A stretch of DNA of 64,000 nucleotides from JBCBTD01 sp039818825. GTDB lineage: Bacteria > Pseudomonadota > Alphaproteobacteria > Geminicoccales > Geminicoccaceae. Under the pieces are notes generated by a model that was given only the letters and a program-made list of their open reading frames with translations, was not told where the DNA came from and did no database searches. A program made the translations under genes and the position numbers. This document shows, piece after piece, positions 1-7,283 of this stretch; position 1 is the first letter of the stretch, and every line of letters starts with the position of its first letter. Location: the NCBI GenBank assembly GCA_039818825.1, contig JBCBTD010000003.1:85206-149205 (forward strand), written 5' to 3'.

Positions 1-801
1 ATGGCGAAGAAGCGCGCGGCCTATCAGGCATGGTTCGAGCACATGCCGATGGAAGGCGGCTACGTTGTGGGCGGCGCAAGCCTCATGACCCATGCGGGGA
101 TCGATTTCGGCGACTTGCTGCGCCTGAACATTCTCGACACTCGGCAGTTCCGCGATGACGAGTCGCTCTGCCTCGAGCATGCTGATCCCGATTACGGTTT
201 CACGATCTACCGCCCCGCCTGCGATGCGGTCGTCGAAGAGCAGCGGACGTGCCTCGGCCCTTCACAGGAGGCTTGGCTCGCGCACCAGATGGCAAGCTCC
301 GAACAGCGCTGGAACGGTTTGGCGTCGACCGTGCTCTTCTCGCCGTTCGCGATGCAGCACCGCGGCGACACGTTCCGCTACGAGTCGAGTTGGGACTACT
401 TCCCGACCAACCGGCGGCGGGTGCTAGACACGATGCGCTCGACCGGCCTCACCAATCCCGTGATCCTTTCGGCCGACGTCCACTCCAACTGGGCGATCGA
501 CGTGAAGGCCGATCCGGACGATCCGGAGAGCCGCACGGTCGGCACCGAGTTTCTGGCGACGTCGATCGCATCCGGTTGGCCGCCGCCGTTGGACGAGCCG
601 ATCCGCGCCAACCTCGCCAACAATCCACACGTGCATCACTACGATGGCTCGGCCCGCGGCTATTTGCTGCACGACGTCACGCCGACAACATGGGCGTGCA
701 CGATGCGCACGGTCGATGACGTGCGCTCCCCGGCCGCCAAAGCTGCCGTTCAAGCGGCGTTCGTGGTCGAAGATGGCATTGGCGGGGTTAAGCGCGCTTG
801 A
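1..801 (+). CDS. PhoD-like alkaline phosphatase, C-terminal part (5' end outside window)
   Basis: Secreted phosphomonoesterase/phosphodiesterase family (PhoD-like, metallophosphatase fold). The visible 266 residues match only the C-terminal half: the DTRQFR motif at residues 46-51 and the metal-ligand motif ADVHSNW at 158-164 (usually GDVHSSW in the family), followed by a conserved GY(L/F)LHDVTP-type tail. Family members are about 500 residues with an N-terminal Tat signal and a DDHE motif, both missing here. The ATG at base 1 is therefore almost certainly an internal Met of a gene that begins upstream of the window. Its TGA overlaps the TTG start of the HD-type gene downstream. Phosphate starvation control is usual for the family, but no Pho box can be seen because the promoter is outside. 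Confidence 0.85.
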   Translation: MAKKRAAYQAWFEHMPMEGGYVVGGASLMTHAGIDFGDLLRLNILDTRQFRDDESLCLEHADPDYGFTIYRPACDAVVEEQRTCLGPSQEAWLAHQMASSEQRWNGLASTVLFSPFAMQHRGDTFRYESSWDYFPTNRRRVLDTMRSTGLTNPVILSADVHSNWAIDVKADPDDPESRTVGTEFLATSIASGWPPPLDEPIRANLANNPHVHHYDGSARGYLLHDVTPTTWACTMRTVDDVRSPAAKAAVQAAFVVEDGIGGVKRA

Positions 802-1328
802 CCGGCACGACGGATTGGCGCGACCGGCTCGACGGCCACATGTCGGAGCGGTTGGCGACCGAGCGGGACGGCGGTCACGACCTTGGCCATCTGCGGCGGG
901 TCCGGCGCAACTGCTCGTATCTGCGCCGAGCCGAGGCTACCGCCAGCGACGCGTTGATCCTCGTCGCCGGCGCCTACCTCCACGACCTCGTCAATCCGCC
1001 CAAGGACTCCGCGGACCGCCGTCGGGCATCGCGACGATCCGCCGAAGCGACCGTCACGACGTTGACCGACATGGGATTCTCGAACGAGCGATCGGCTGGT
1101 GTCGGCCACGCGATCGAGGCGCACAGTTTCTCGGCCGGCTGCCCACCTGAGACCGTGGAAGCCTGAATGCTCCAGGATGCGGGCCGCCTCGACTCGCTTC
1201 GCGCGATCGGCATTGCGCGGACGTTCTGCGCGGCGGGTCGCATGAACGGCCGGCTCGCCGACGTCGACGACCCCTGGGCCGAGCACCGCACGGCCGACAG
1301 CAGGGCGCGAGCGGGCCGACGTCGGACG
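798..1328 (+). pseudogene. HD-domain phosphohydrolase (YedJ/YpgQ type), broken by a nonsense codon and 3' truncation
   Basis: The frame from a TTG at 798 encodes the N-terminal part of a small HD phosphohydrolase: the GHDLGHLRRV and AGAYLHDLVNPPK motifs supply the His and His-Asp metal ligands. It hits an in-frame TGA at 1164-1166. The same frame continues with clear family sequence (LQDAGRLDSLRAIGIART, then AGRM and DPWAEHR), where the intact family reads LEAR-LQDA-RLDALGAIGIAR. The stop sits where homologues have Arg, so a CGA to TGA change explains it. After about base 1275 the similarity ends abruptly, about 50 bases before the stop codon of the convergent radical SAM gene, and the usual C-terminal 40-60 residues are gone. 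Two independent lesions suggest a dead gene rather than a sequencing error, though the nonsense codon alone could be checked by resequencing. Confidence 0.75.
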
Positions 1329-2414
1329 CTACAACAGCCGGGGCTGCAGTTCGTCACCATCTGGCCGCACGAACAGGTCCGTCCTCAGTTCCCGGCGCGG
1401 TCGATCCAAACCCAGCCGGCGCCGCGCCAGAGCGAAGCGCTGGTGGAGCATGTCGGCGTAAACCCCCTCGCCTACCATCCGGCTCCCGAAGCGAGGGTCG
1501 TTCAACCGACCACCGCGCGCCCGACGCTGCAAGGCGAGCACACGCGCCTTCTTCGCAGGCGCGTGCTCGTCGAGCCAATCGTCCCAGAGCTCCTTCAACT
1601 CATGCGGCAAGCGCAACAGCGTGAAATGCGCCGAGCGGGCGCCCGCGGCGGCGCCAGCTGACAGGATCGCCTCGGTCTCGTGATCGTTCAGACCGGGGAT
1701 GATCGGCGCCTGCAGGATGCCAACCGGCACGCCGGCATCGGCGAGGCGGGCGATGGTCTCCAGCCGCGCTTTGGGCATCGCCGTTCGCGGCTCCAACCGG
1801 CGCGCCAGTGCCGGGTCCAACGTCGTCACCGAGACGAAGACCTGCACCAGGTCCGCCGCCGCCAGTGGAACCAACAGATCGAGATCCCGGCAGATGAGCT
1901 TGGCTTTGGTGACGATCCCCACCGGGTGACGGGCCGCCAACAGCAGCTCGAGGACGCCGCGCGTCAGCCGCTCGATGCGCTCCAGGGGTTGATACGCGTC
2001 GGTGACCCCCGAAAGGTAGATCGGTTCGGGCACGTAAGCAGGATGCGCCAACTCGCGCCGCAGCAACGCGACGACGTTCCGCTTGGCGAACAGCTTGGTC
2101 TCGAAGTCGAGCCCGGGCGAGAGCCCGAAGGTTCCGTGACTTGGCCGAGCATAGCAGTAGATGCAGCCATGCTCGCAACCCCGGTACGGATTGACCGCGC
2201 GGTCGAACGGCACGTCGGGTGACGCGTTGTAGGACAAGGCACGGCGGGCGCTGTCGTCACGGATCTCGGTGCGTGATGGCGGCCTCGCGGCTTCTTCCTC
2301 CAACGTCGCCCAGCCGTCGTCGAATGCTTCGCGACGCTCGCTGGTGAACCGATGCGCCGGCTGCCGCGAGGTGCCGCGGCCCTTCCGCCCCCGATCGGCC
2401 AACCTGCCGTCCAT
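1329..2414 (-). CDS. PA0069/Rv2578c-family radical SAM protein
   Basis: Cytoplasmic 4Fe-4S/S-adenosylmethionine enzyme of the SplB-related PA0069 group; substrate unknown. The cluster motif is C80-x3-C84-x2-C87 in NPYRGCEHGCIYCYARPSH, and the family hallmark Y(N)xSPDVPFDRAVNPYRGCEHGC surrounds it. Full length at 361 residues. An Arg-rich N-terminal segment (residues 1-30) precedes the conserved domain. The gene ends only 53 bases from the last recognisable part of the decayed HD gene on the other strand. In many Proteobacteria this family sits alone or near DNA-repair genes; nothing here confirms a repair role. Confidence 0.9.
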   Translation of the reverse strand: MDGRLADRGRKGRGTSRQPAHRFTSERREAFDDGWATLEEEAARPPSRTEIRDDSARRALSYNASPDVPFDRAVNPYRGCEHGCIYCYARPSHGTFGLSPGLDFETKLFAKRNVVALLRRELAHPAYVPEPIYLSGVTDAYQPLERIERLTRGVLELLLAARHPVGIVTKAKLICRDLDLLVPLAAADLVQVFVSVTTLDPALARRLEPRTAMPKARLETIARLADAGVPVGILQAPIIPGLNDHETEAILSAGAAAGARSAHFTLLRLPHELKELWDDWLDEHAPAKKARVLALQRRARGGRLNDPRFGSRMVGEGVYADMLHQRFALARRRLGLDRPRRELRTDLFVRPDGDELQPRLL

Positions 2415-2480
2415 GCGCCACTCCCGTCACGGGCGTTTCTCTGCCCAGAACGAAAAGAGAACACGAACGTCCTTGGCGGG

Positions 2481-3620
2481 TCAAGCGTCGTAGCGGCGCC
2501 ACGGCTCCAACAGTTGACGCGCCTCGTCGCGGCCGGCGTCGGTGAGCTCCAGCACCGCGCCGTCGCGCGACACCAGGCCTGCCGCGAGGCTGCGCTCGAG
2601 CACCGCTGCCGCCTGCCGCGGTTTCCACGACAGATGATCGCGCAGCGCCGAGACGACGTTCTCCTCGGCGCGGGCAGCGGTCGCCTCGTGGTCGAACAGA
2701 TGGACGAGCAGTGCCCGCTGCTCGTCGGCGTATCGCTGCCGCCACGCCGACCAGGCTTGGGCGAGCAAGCCGTAGCGTGGTCCGAGGACGAACGCGGCCG
2801 CCAGAAAACCGCCCGTCACCACCGCCATCATCCCACCGATCGAGACGTCGTAGCGGACCGCAAGCCCGTAGCCGGAAACGCTCGAAGCGACGGCGATGGC
2901 GGCCGCGATGCCCAGCATGGCGAACAGCCGATCGGTGAGCAGATAGGCGGCGGCGGGCGGGATGATGACGAACGCGATGAACAGCACGGCCCCGACCGCC
3001 TCGAAAGCGGCGACGGCGGTGACGCTGGTCAGAGCCAGGAGGCCATAGAACAAGAGGCGGGGCACGAAACCCAACGCCGTGGCCAGCTCCGGATCGAACG
3101 TCGCGAGCTTCAGCTCTTTGAACAACAAAGCGACGAACAGCGCGTTGATGAGGGTCACGACCGTCATCCAGACGACCGCCTGCGGCACCTCCATGCCGGC
3201 CACGGTCATCGTCTTCAGCCACACGAAGCCGATCTCTCCCAGGAGCACCGTGTGCGTGTCGATGTGGACGTCGCGCGCGTACAAGTTCAGGAGCAAGACC
3301 CCGGTCGCGAACAGCACCGGGAACACCAAACCGATCGCCGCGTCGGTCTTCACCTTGCGCGTATTGGCCAGCAGCTCCGTCAAGAACACGGTCAACAGCC
3401 CGGTGAGTGCGGCACCGACGATCTGGACGGGGCCGCTTTGCTCATGCGTCAACAACCAGACGATGACGACACCGAAAACGATCGAATGGCTGATGGCGTC
3501 CGACAGCATCGAGCTGCGTCGCAGGACCAAGAACGTCCCCACCAACGACGCCGCGACACCGACCAGGGCGCCCGTCAGCACGATCATCAGCGCCGCGTTG
3601 GAGAAGAGGTCCTCGAGCAT
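2481..3620 (-). CDS. Mn/Zn-type ABC permease (TroD/ZnuB family) with C-terminal winged-helix-like domain
   Basis: Inner-membrane permease of a cluster-9 metal importer. Residues 1-285 give the usual multi-span hydrophobic pattern with the family motifs RRSSMLSDAISHS (cytoplasmic coupling region) and FEAVGAVLFIAFVIIPPAAA. From about residue 295 to 379 a hydrophilic segment follows that looks like a winged helix (RALLVHLFDHE...AAAVLERSLAAGLVSRDGAVLELTDAGRDEARQL split over helix-helix-wing). Standard permeases of this family end near 280-290. I start at the ATG at 3618-3620, which overlaps the stop of the upstream permease as TGATG; an open frame runs further upstream but only as a shadow. Last gene of the importer operon. 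Confidence 0.88.
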   Translation of the reverse strand: MLEDLFSNAALMIVLTGALVGVAASLVGTFLVLRRSSMLSDAISHSIVFGVVIVWLLTHEQSGPVQIVGAALTGLLTVFLTELLANTRKVKTDAAIGLVFPVLFATGVLLLNLYARDVHIDTHTVLLGEIGFVWLKTMTVAGMEVPQAVVWMTVVTLINALFVALLFKELKLATFDPELATALGFVPRLLFYGLLALTSVTAVAAFEAVGAVLFIAFVIIPPAAAYLLTDRLFAMLGIAAAIAVASSVSGYGLAVRYDVSIGGMMAVVTGGFLAAAFVLGPRYGLLAQAWSAWRQRYADEQRALLVHLFDHEATAARAEENVVSALRDHLSWKPRQAAAVLERSLAAGLVSRDGAVLELTDAGRDEARQLLEPWRRYDA

Positions 3621-4759
3621 CACACAGCCTCGGGCGCGACGTCGGTGAGCACGCGCTCGGCCTCGGAGAGCCCGGCTTCGGTCAGCTCCCAATGCTGCCC
3701 TTCGTCGGGCATGTGGTGGACCGGCCGAACCAGACCGCGGCGCTCCAAACGCGCCAGGGCCGCTCGTGTGTCCAGGCCGTGGAAGACGTCGACGGCGCCG
3801 CGTTCGACGGGGTAGCTCGGATCGCGATGATGCGCCGCCAGCTGGTAGAGCATCACCAAGACCTGGCGGCCGCGAAGCGTACGCCGGTCTCGCCAGCGCT
3901 TCAGTTCCTCCCACAGCACGCCCCGGCCAGGAGCAACCAGAATGGAGATGATCACCAACGTCGACACCGCCAGCACGATCAGCGGACCGGTGGCGAGATT
4001 GCGGCCGACGGCACTGAGCCCGGCCCCGACGACACCGCCGACGATGCCGACGATCGCGGCGAGAATGACCATCGATTCCAGGCTCTTGACCCATTGCCGC
4101 GCCGCCACCGCCGGCGCGATGACCATCGACGCCATCAGGACGACACCCACCATCTGCAGGCCGATGACGACGGCGAGAGCAATCATCGTCGTCAGGACGA
4201 CGTCGAGCAGCGCCACCGGCAGGCCGATGGCGCCAGCAAAGGTCGGATCGAAGGTGACGAGCTTGAACTCCTTCCAGAACACGGCGACGAGGGCGATCGA
4301 GACCACCATTACGCCAGCCATGATCCAAAGGTCACTTCGGAGCGTCGCCGCCGCCTGGCCGAACAAGAAGCTGTCCAGCCCGCCTTGCGAAGCGTTGGGG
4401 GTGCCTTGAATGTAGGTCAACAGGACCACGCCGACGGCGAAGAAGAAGCTCAGGGCAATGCCGAGCGCGGCATCGGTCTTGAGGCGCGAGCGGCGGGTCA
4501 ACAGCAGCATGAGCAGCGCCGCCAGCACTGCGGTGAACAAGGCACCCCCGAGGATCGGTCCGAGCTGACGGCCGCCGGCCACGACGAACCCGAGGCAGAC
4601 CCCAGGCAGCGCCGCGTGCGCAAGAGTGTCGCCGAGCAGACTCTGCTGACGGAGGACCGCGAAGCTGCCGAGCACGCCGCTCGTCACGCCGAGGAAGACG
4701 GCAGCGGCAATCACGTTCTGGACGGTGTGGTCGGCGAGCAGCGCGAAGACTTCACTCAC
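3620..4759 (-). CDS. Mn/Zn-type ABC permease (TroC/ZnuB family) with C-terminal winged-helix-like domain
   Basis: Second inner-membrane permease of the same importer, paralogous to the next gene. Residues 1-275 are hydrophobic with the motifs RQQSLLGDTLAHAALPGV and LQMVGVVLMASMVIAPAVAARQ. Residues about 290-379 form a soluble tail: RGRQVLVMLYQLAAHH..., a helical stretch with LARLERRGLVRP and a wing-like WELTEAGLSEAERVL, as in DtxR/MarR-like winged helices. Start is GTG at 4757-4759, overlapping the ATPase stop as GTGA, so translation is probably coupled. Having both permeases extended suggests the two tails may pair on the cytoplasmic face, as a regulatory module or a lost DtxR-type regulator; that is inference. 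Confidence 0.88.
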   Translation of the reverse strand: MSEVFALLADHTVQNVIAAAVFLGVTSGVLGSFAVLRQQSLLGDTLAHAALPGVCLGFVVAGGRQLGPILGGALFTAVLAALLMLLLTRRSRLKTDAALGIALSFFFAVGVVLLTYIQGTPNASQGGLDSFLFGQAAATLRSDLWIMAGVMVVSIALVAVFWKEFKLVTFDPTFAGAIGLPVALLDVVLTTMIALAVVIGLQMVGVVLMASMVIAPAVAARQWVKSLESMVILAAIVGIVGGVVGAGLSAVGRNLATGPLIVLAVSTLVIISILVAPGRGVLWEELKRWRDRRTLRGRQVLVMLYQLAAHHRDPSYPVERGAVDVFHGLDTRAALARLERRGLVRPVHHMPDEGQHWELTEAGLSEAERVLTDVAPEAV

Positions 4760-5559
4760 CTCCGCAGCTCTAGCGGTGCCTCGGGTCCGGGTTGGTCGTC
4801 GAAAGCGGCGCGCTCGATCAGAGCGATCTGCCCACCGTAGGCGCGCCTGAGGTTGGACGCGGTGTACACGTGGTCCACAGGACCTTGGCTGATCACGCGG
4901 ACGTTCAGAACGACCAGCCAGTCGAAGTAGTCACGGACCGTCTGCAGATCATGATGAACGACGATGACCGTGCGACCAGCATCGCGCAGATCCTTCAAGA
5001 GCCGCACGATCGCGCGTTCGGTCGGCGCGTCGACTCCGGCCATCGGCTCGTCGAGGAAGTAGATCTCGGCGTCCTGGGCCAAGGCACGGGCCAAGAACAC
5101 CCGCTGCTGCTGGCCACCCGAAAGTTGGCTGATTTGGCGACCGGCATAGTCCGCCATACCGACCCGCTCCAGGGACTGAATGGCAATCGCCCGGTCACGC
5201 GCTCCAGGCCGTCGGAACCACCCCAAATGACCGTAACGCCCCATGGTCACGACATCCAGGGCGGTGGTCGGGAAGTCCCAATCCACGGCCGAACGCTGCG
5301 GCACGTAGCCGACGCGCCGCCGCGCGGCGGCGTAGCGCTCGCCGAACAAGCGGATGTGCCCCGCGGTTGGCTTGACCAGCCCAAGCACGGCTTTGATGAG
5401 CGTGCTCTTACCGGCGCCGTTGGGCCCGACGATCGCGGCCATCACACCCGGCGGCACGTTGACGTCGGCATCCCACAGAACGGGCTTGCCGTGATAGCTG
5501 ACCGTCAGGTCCTCGACATGCAGCGCGTAGTCGGGTTCGTGAAGGGTAGCGGCGGACAT
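4756..5559 (-). CDS. Mn/Zn ABC importer ATP-binding protein (TroB/ZnuC family)
   Basis: Cytoplasmic ATPase that powers the two adjacent permeases. Walker A GPNGAGKS at residues 45-52, signature LSGGQQQR, Walker B EIYFLDEP and the switch His in VIVVHHDL are all present. About 267 residues from the ATG at 5557-5559, which has GGAG seven bases upstream. The open frame extends 48 codons further, but that stretch has no similarity to the family and lies over a stem-loop, so the shorter start is preferred. Ends in a 4-base overlap with the first permease. Confidence 0.92.
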   Translation of the reverse strand: MSAATLHEPDYALHVEDLTVSYHGKPVLWDADVNVPPGVMAAIVGPNGAGKSTLIKAVLGLVKPTAGHIRLFGERYAAARRRVGYVPQRSAVDWDFPTTALDVVTMGRYGHLGWFRRPGARDRAIAIQSLERVGMADYAGRQISQLSGGQQQRVFLARALAQDAEIYFLDEPMAGVDAPTERAIVRLLKDLRDAGRTVIVVHHDLQTVRDYFDWLVVLNVRVISQGPVDHVYTASNLRRAYGGQIALIERAAFDDQPGPEAPLELRR

Positions 5560-5688
5560 ACTTACTCCGAGAGTGCCGGCGCTCTCGTCGCCGATGCCCA
5601 GACACCCGCACAGCCCGTCCGGTCGCCCAATAGGATCATGCCCGGGCGGCGTGTGCGGGTGGCCTGGCACGTCCACGAAAACAGACGA

Positions 5689-5721
5689 CATGCAGGCGGC
5701 CATTCACAGCCCGCCTGCATG
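5689..5721 (-). terminator. Stem-loop between binding-protein and ATPase genes (attenuator/terminator or 3' stabiliser)
   Basis: A perfect 11-bp inverted repeat, CATGCAGGCGG at 5689-5699 and CCGCCTGCATG at 5711-5721, with an 11-base loop. It lies 16 bases past the stop of the binding-protein gene in the direction of transcription, and the leftward transcript then reads TCGTCTGTTTTCG, a short U-rich tract. This fits a partial terminator or mRNA-protecting hairpin that lets the binding protein be made in excess over the ATPase and permeases. Seen directly; the function is inference. Confidence 0.6.
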
Positions 5722-5737
5722 AAGTCGTGAAGATAAG

Positions 5738-6715
5738 TCAATTGGTGGTCACGTCGACGGACCACTGCTCCGCCCAGCCCGTCAACGCCTCCGGCCACGG
5801 CGCCGGCTCGCCGCCGAGCGCGGTGACGATCTTCATCGTGTTGGCGTGCAGCATGCCGATGTAGGTGCCTTCGCCCGTGCCGGTCGCACCCATGGCATCG
5901 GAGAACAGCTCGCCGCCGATCGCCACCTCGTGATCTTGCGCAGCGGCGCCGTCGACCACCGCCTGGATGGTGCGTGGATTGATCGTGCTCTCGACGAAAA
6001 CCGCCGGAACACCAAGCTCGACGACGAGATCGACGACCGAGCGGATGTCGGCGATCCCCGCTTCGGCCTCGGTGCTGATGCCTTGGATGCCGCGGACGTC
6101 GATGCCGTAGGCGCGGCCGTAGTAGGCGAACGCGTCATGGGCGGTGACGAGCACACGCTGCCGCTCGGGAATGGAGGCGATACTGGCCTCGATCCAGCCG
6201 TGCAAAGCATCGAGTTCGGCCGCGTAGTCGTCCGCGCGAGCACCCATCTCGGCGGCGCAGGAGGGCGCAACGTCGGCGAAGACGCCCGCGATCGTCGGCG
6301 CGATCCGGCCCCACAACGACACGTCCATCCAGAGATGCGGATCGATCCCGTAGACATCCTGAACGGTGATGAGGTCGGCCGGACTGATCGACGCGGGCGA
6401 AACGGCCACGGTCGGCTTCCGCTCGGCCATGGCGCCCAGCACCTCGCCGAGCTGCCCTTCCAACGAATAGCCCGAGTAGAGGATCGCGGCAGCATCCTGG
6501 AAGGTCGCAACGTCGCCGGCACTCGCCCGATAGAGGTGCGGATCGATCCCGGCCCCCATGAGGTCGGTGACGTCGACGCAGTCGCCGGCAACGTTGCGAG
6601 CCACGTCGCCAATCATCGCGATGGTCGCGACGGCAGGTGGTGCGTCCGCCCGCGCGGCGGTCATCGGCGTTGCGGCAAGCAGCAGCGCTGCTGCGCAGGT
6701 CACCCGTAACACCAT
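5738..6715 (-). CDS. Mn/Zn ABC importer substrate-binding protein (TroA/ZnuA family)
   Basis: Periplasmic metal-binding protein that delivers Mn2+ or Zn2+ to the permeases. Signal peptide residues 1 to about 24 (hydrophobic core LLLAATP, cleavage near ARADA). Expected cluster A-I metal ligands: His60 in DPHLY, His127 in DPHLWMD, His193 in VTAHDAFAYYG and Asp273 in ELFSDAMG; Glu242 in VESTINPRT is also conserved. A third His instead of Glu resembles TroA and ZnuA rather than PsaA/SitA, so metal choice cannot be settled from sequence. It lacks the long His-rich loop of proteobacterial ZnuA. First gene of the operon, preceded by a palindrome at 6748-6765. Confidence 0.9.
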   Translation of the reverse strand: MVLRVTCAAALLLAATPMTAARADAPPAVATIAMIGDVARNVAGDCVDVTDLMGAGIDPHLYRASAGDVATFQDAAAILYSGYSLEGQLGEVLGAMAERKPTVAVSPASISPADLITVQDVYGIDPHLWMDVSLWGRIAPTIAGVFADVAPSCAAEMGARADDYAAELDALHGWIEASIASIPERQRVLVTAHDAFAYYGRAYGIDVRGIQGISTEAEAGIADIRSVVDLVVELGVPAVFVESTINPRTIQAVVDGAAAQDHEVAIGGELFSDAMGATGTGEGTYIGMLHANTMKIVTALGGEPAPWPEALTGWAEQWSVDVTTN

Positions 6716-6747
6716 CTCGCTTCTCCAAGTGAAGCCACGACATCAAT

Positions 6748-6765
6748 TTTTAGCACAAGCTAAAA
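6748..6765 (-). promoter_or_regulatory. Perfect inverted repeat, probable metalloregulator (MntR/DtxR-like) operator
   Basis: TTTTAGC-ACAA-GCTAAAA: 7-bp arms at 6748-6754 and 6759-6765 around a 4-base centre, 32 bases upstream of the binding-protein ATG. The architecture (AGC-N4-GCT core with AT-rich flanks) recalls the MntR box core ATAGC-N4-GCTAT. It is an AT-rich island in otherwise GC-rich DNA and overlaps the only plausible promoter region of the importer operon, between it and holC. Regulator identity is inference: MntR, Mur/Fur or another DtxR-family protein. Confidence 0.6.
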
Positions 6766-6786
6766 TGACCCGCCGCCTACCGATCG

Positions 6787-7278
6787 TCAAGACGAGTCAG
6801 CGCTGCCGGCGTGGCCTCCCTCCTCGCGCGCCTTCTGCCAGCCGCCCTCCGGTCGTTGCTGCCAGTAGACCAGCCGCACGCCACGCTCGCGCCACACTTT
6901 CCAGCGCTCGCGCGCGGCCGCAACGGCCGCTTCCTCGGTCCCGTCGAACAGGTCCAAGCAACGCTCGAAGGGTGCGTCCGCCGGGGGCATCAGGCCGTCG
7001 ACCGTCAACAACACCGACGCGCCGTTGGGGTTGGCCACTGCCCCGGCCAACCACACGGGCTGACGTTCGGGAAAGCCGCTGCCGTCGGCGCCATGCGGCA
7101 GGAAGCTGTCGGGCCGGTAGGTCCAAAGCCACTGGTCGAGGTGCTTGCGCCGCTCGGGATCGCGCACGACCAGCACGGCACGGACGCCGCGCTCCACCAC
7201 CTTCTCCAGCAGCGAGGGCAGCGCCTGGTCGAGTGTAGCCCGCGTCAGGTGATAGAAGGCCGCTTCGCCGACCGGCAT
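6787..7278 (-). CDS. holC: DNA polymerase III chi subunit
   Basis: Clamp-loader accessory subunit that links the replisome to SSB. About 163 residues, with the family N-terminus (EAAFYHLTRATLDQALPSLLEKVVERGVRA broken here into its helix and strand) and the conserved WLWTYRPDSFLPHG and QPVWLAGAVANPNGASVLLTVDG blocks. I chose the ATG at 7276-7278 because it leaves five bases from the pepA stop and gives the normal family start; a longer frame upstream lies in pepA. The pepA-holC pair is a common arrangement in alphaproteobacteria. Confidence 0.9.
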   Translation of the reverse strand: MPVGEAAFYHLTRATLDQALPSLLEKVVERGVRAVLVVRDPERRKHLDQWLWTYRPDSFLPHGADGSGFPERQPVWLAGAVANPNGASVLLTVDGLMPPADAPFERCLDLFDGTEEAAVAAARERWKVWRERGVRLVYWQQRPEGGWQKAREEGGHAGSADSS

Positions 7279-7283
7279 GGCGC

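Noticed and set aside
1164..1166. In-frame TGA in the HD-hydrolase frame as a recoded (selenocysteine or readthrough) codon
   Set aside because: No SECIS-like element or selenoprotein family match is visible, and the 3' end of the gene is also lost, so a nonsense mutation in a dying gene is simpler.
2352..3815. Long open frame on the plus strand opposite the Mn/Zn permeases
   Set aside because: Antisense shadow of GC-rich coding DNA. The translation is rich in Gln/Asp/Arg/His with no domain, whereas the minus-strand frames are clear membrane proteins.
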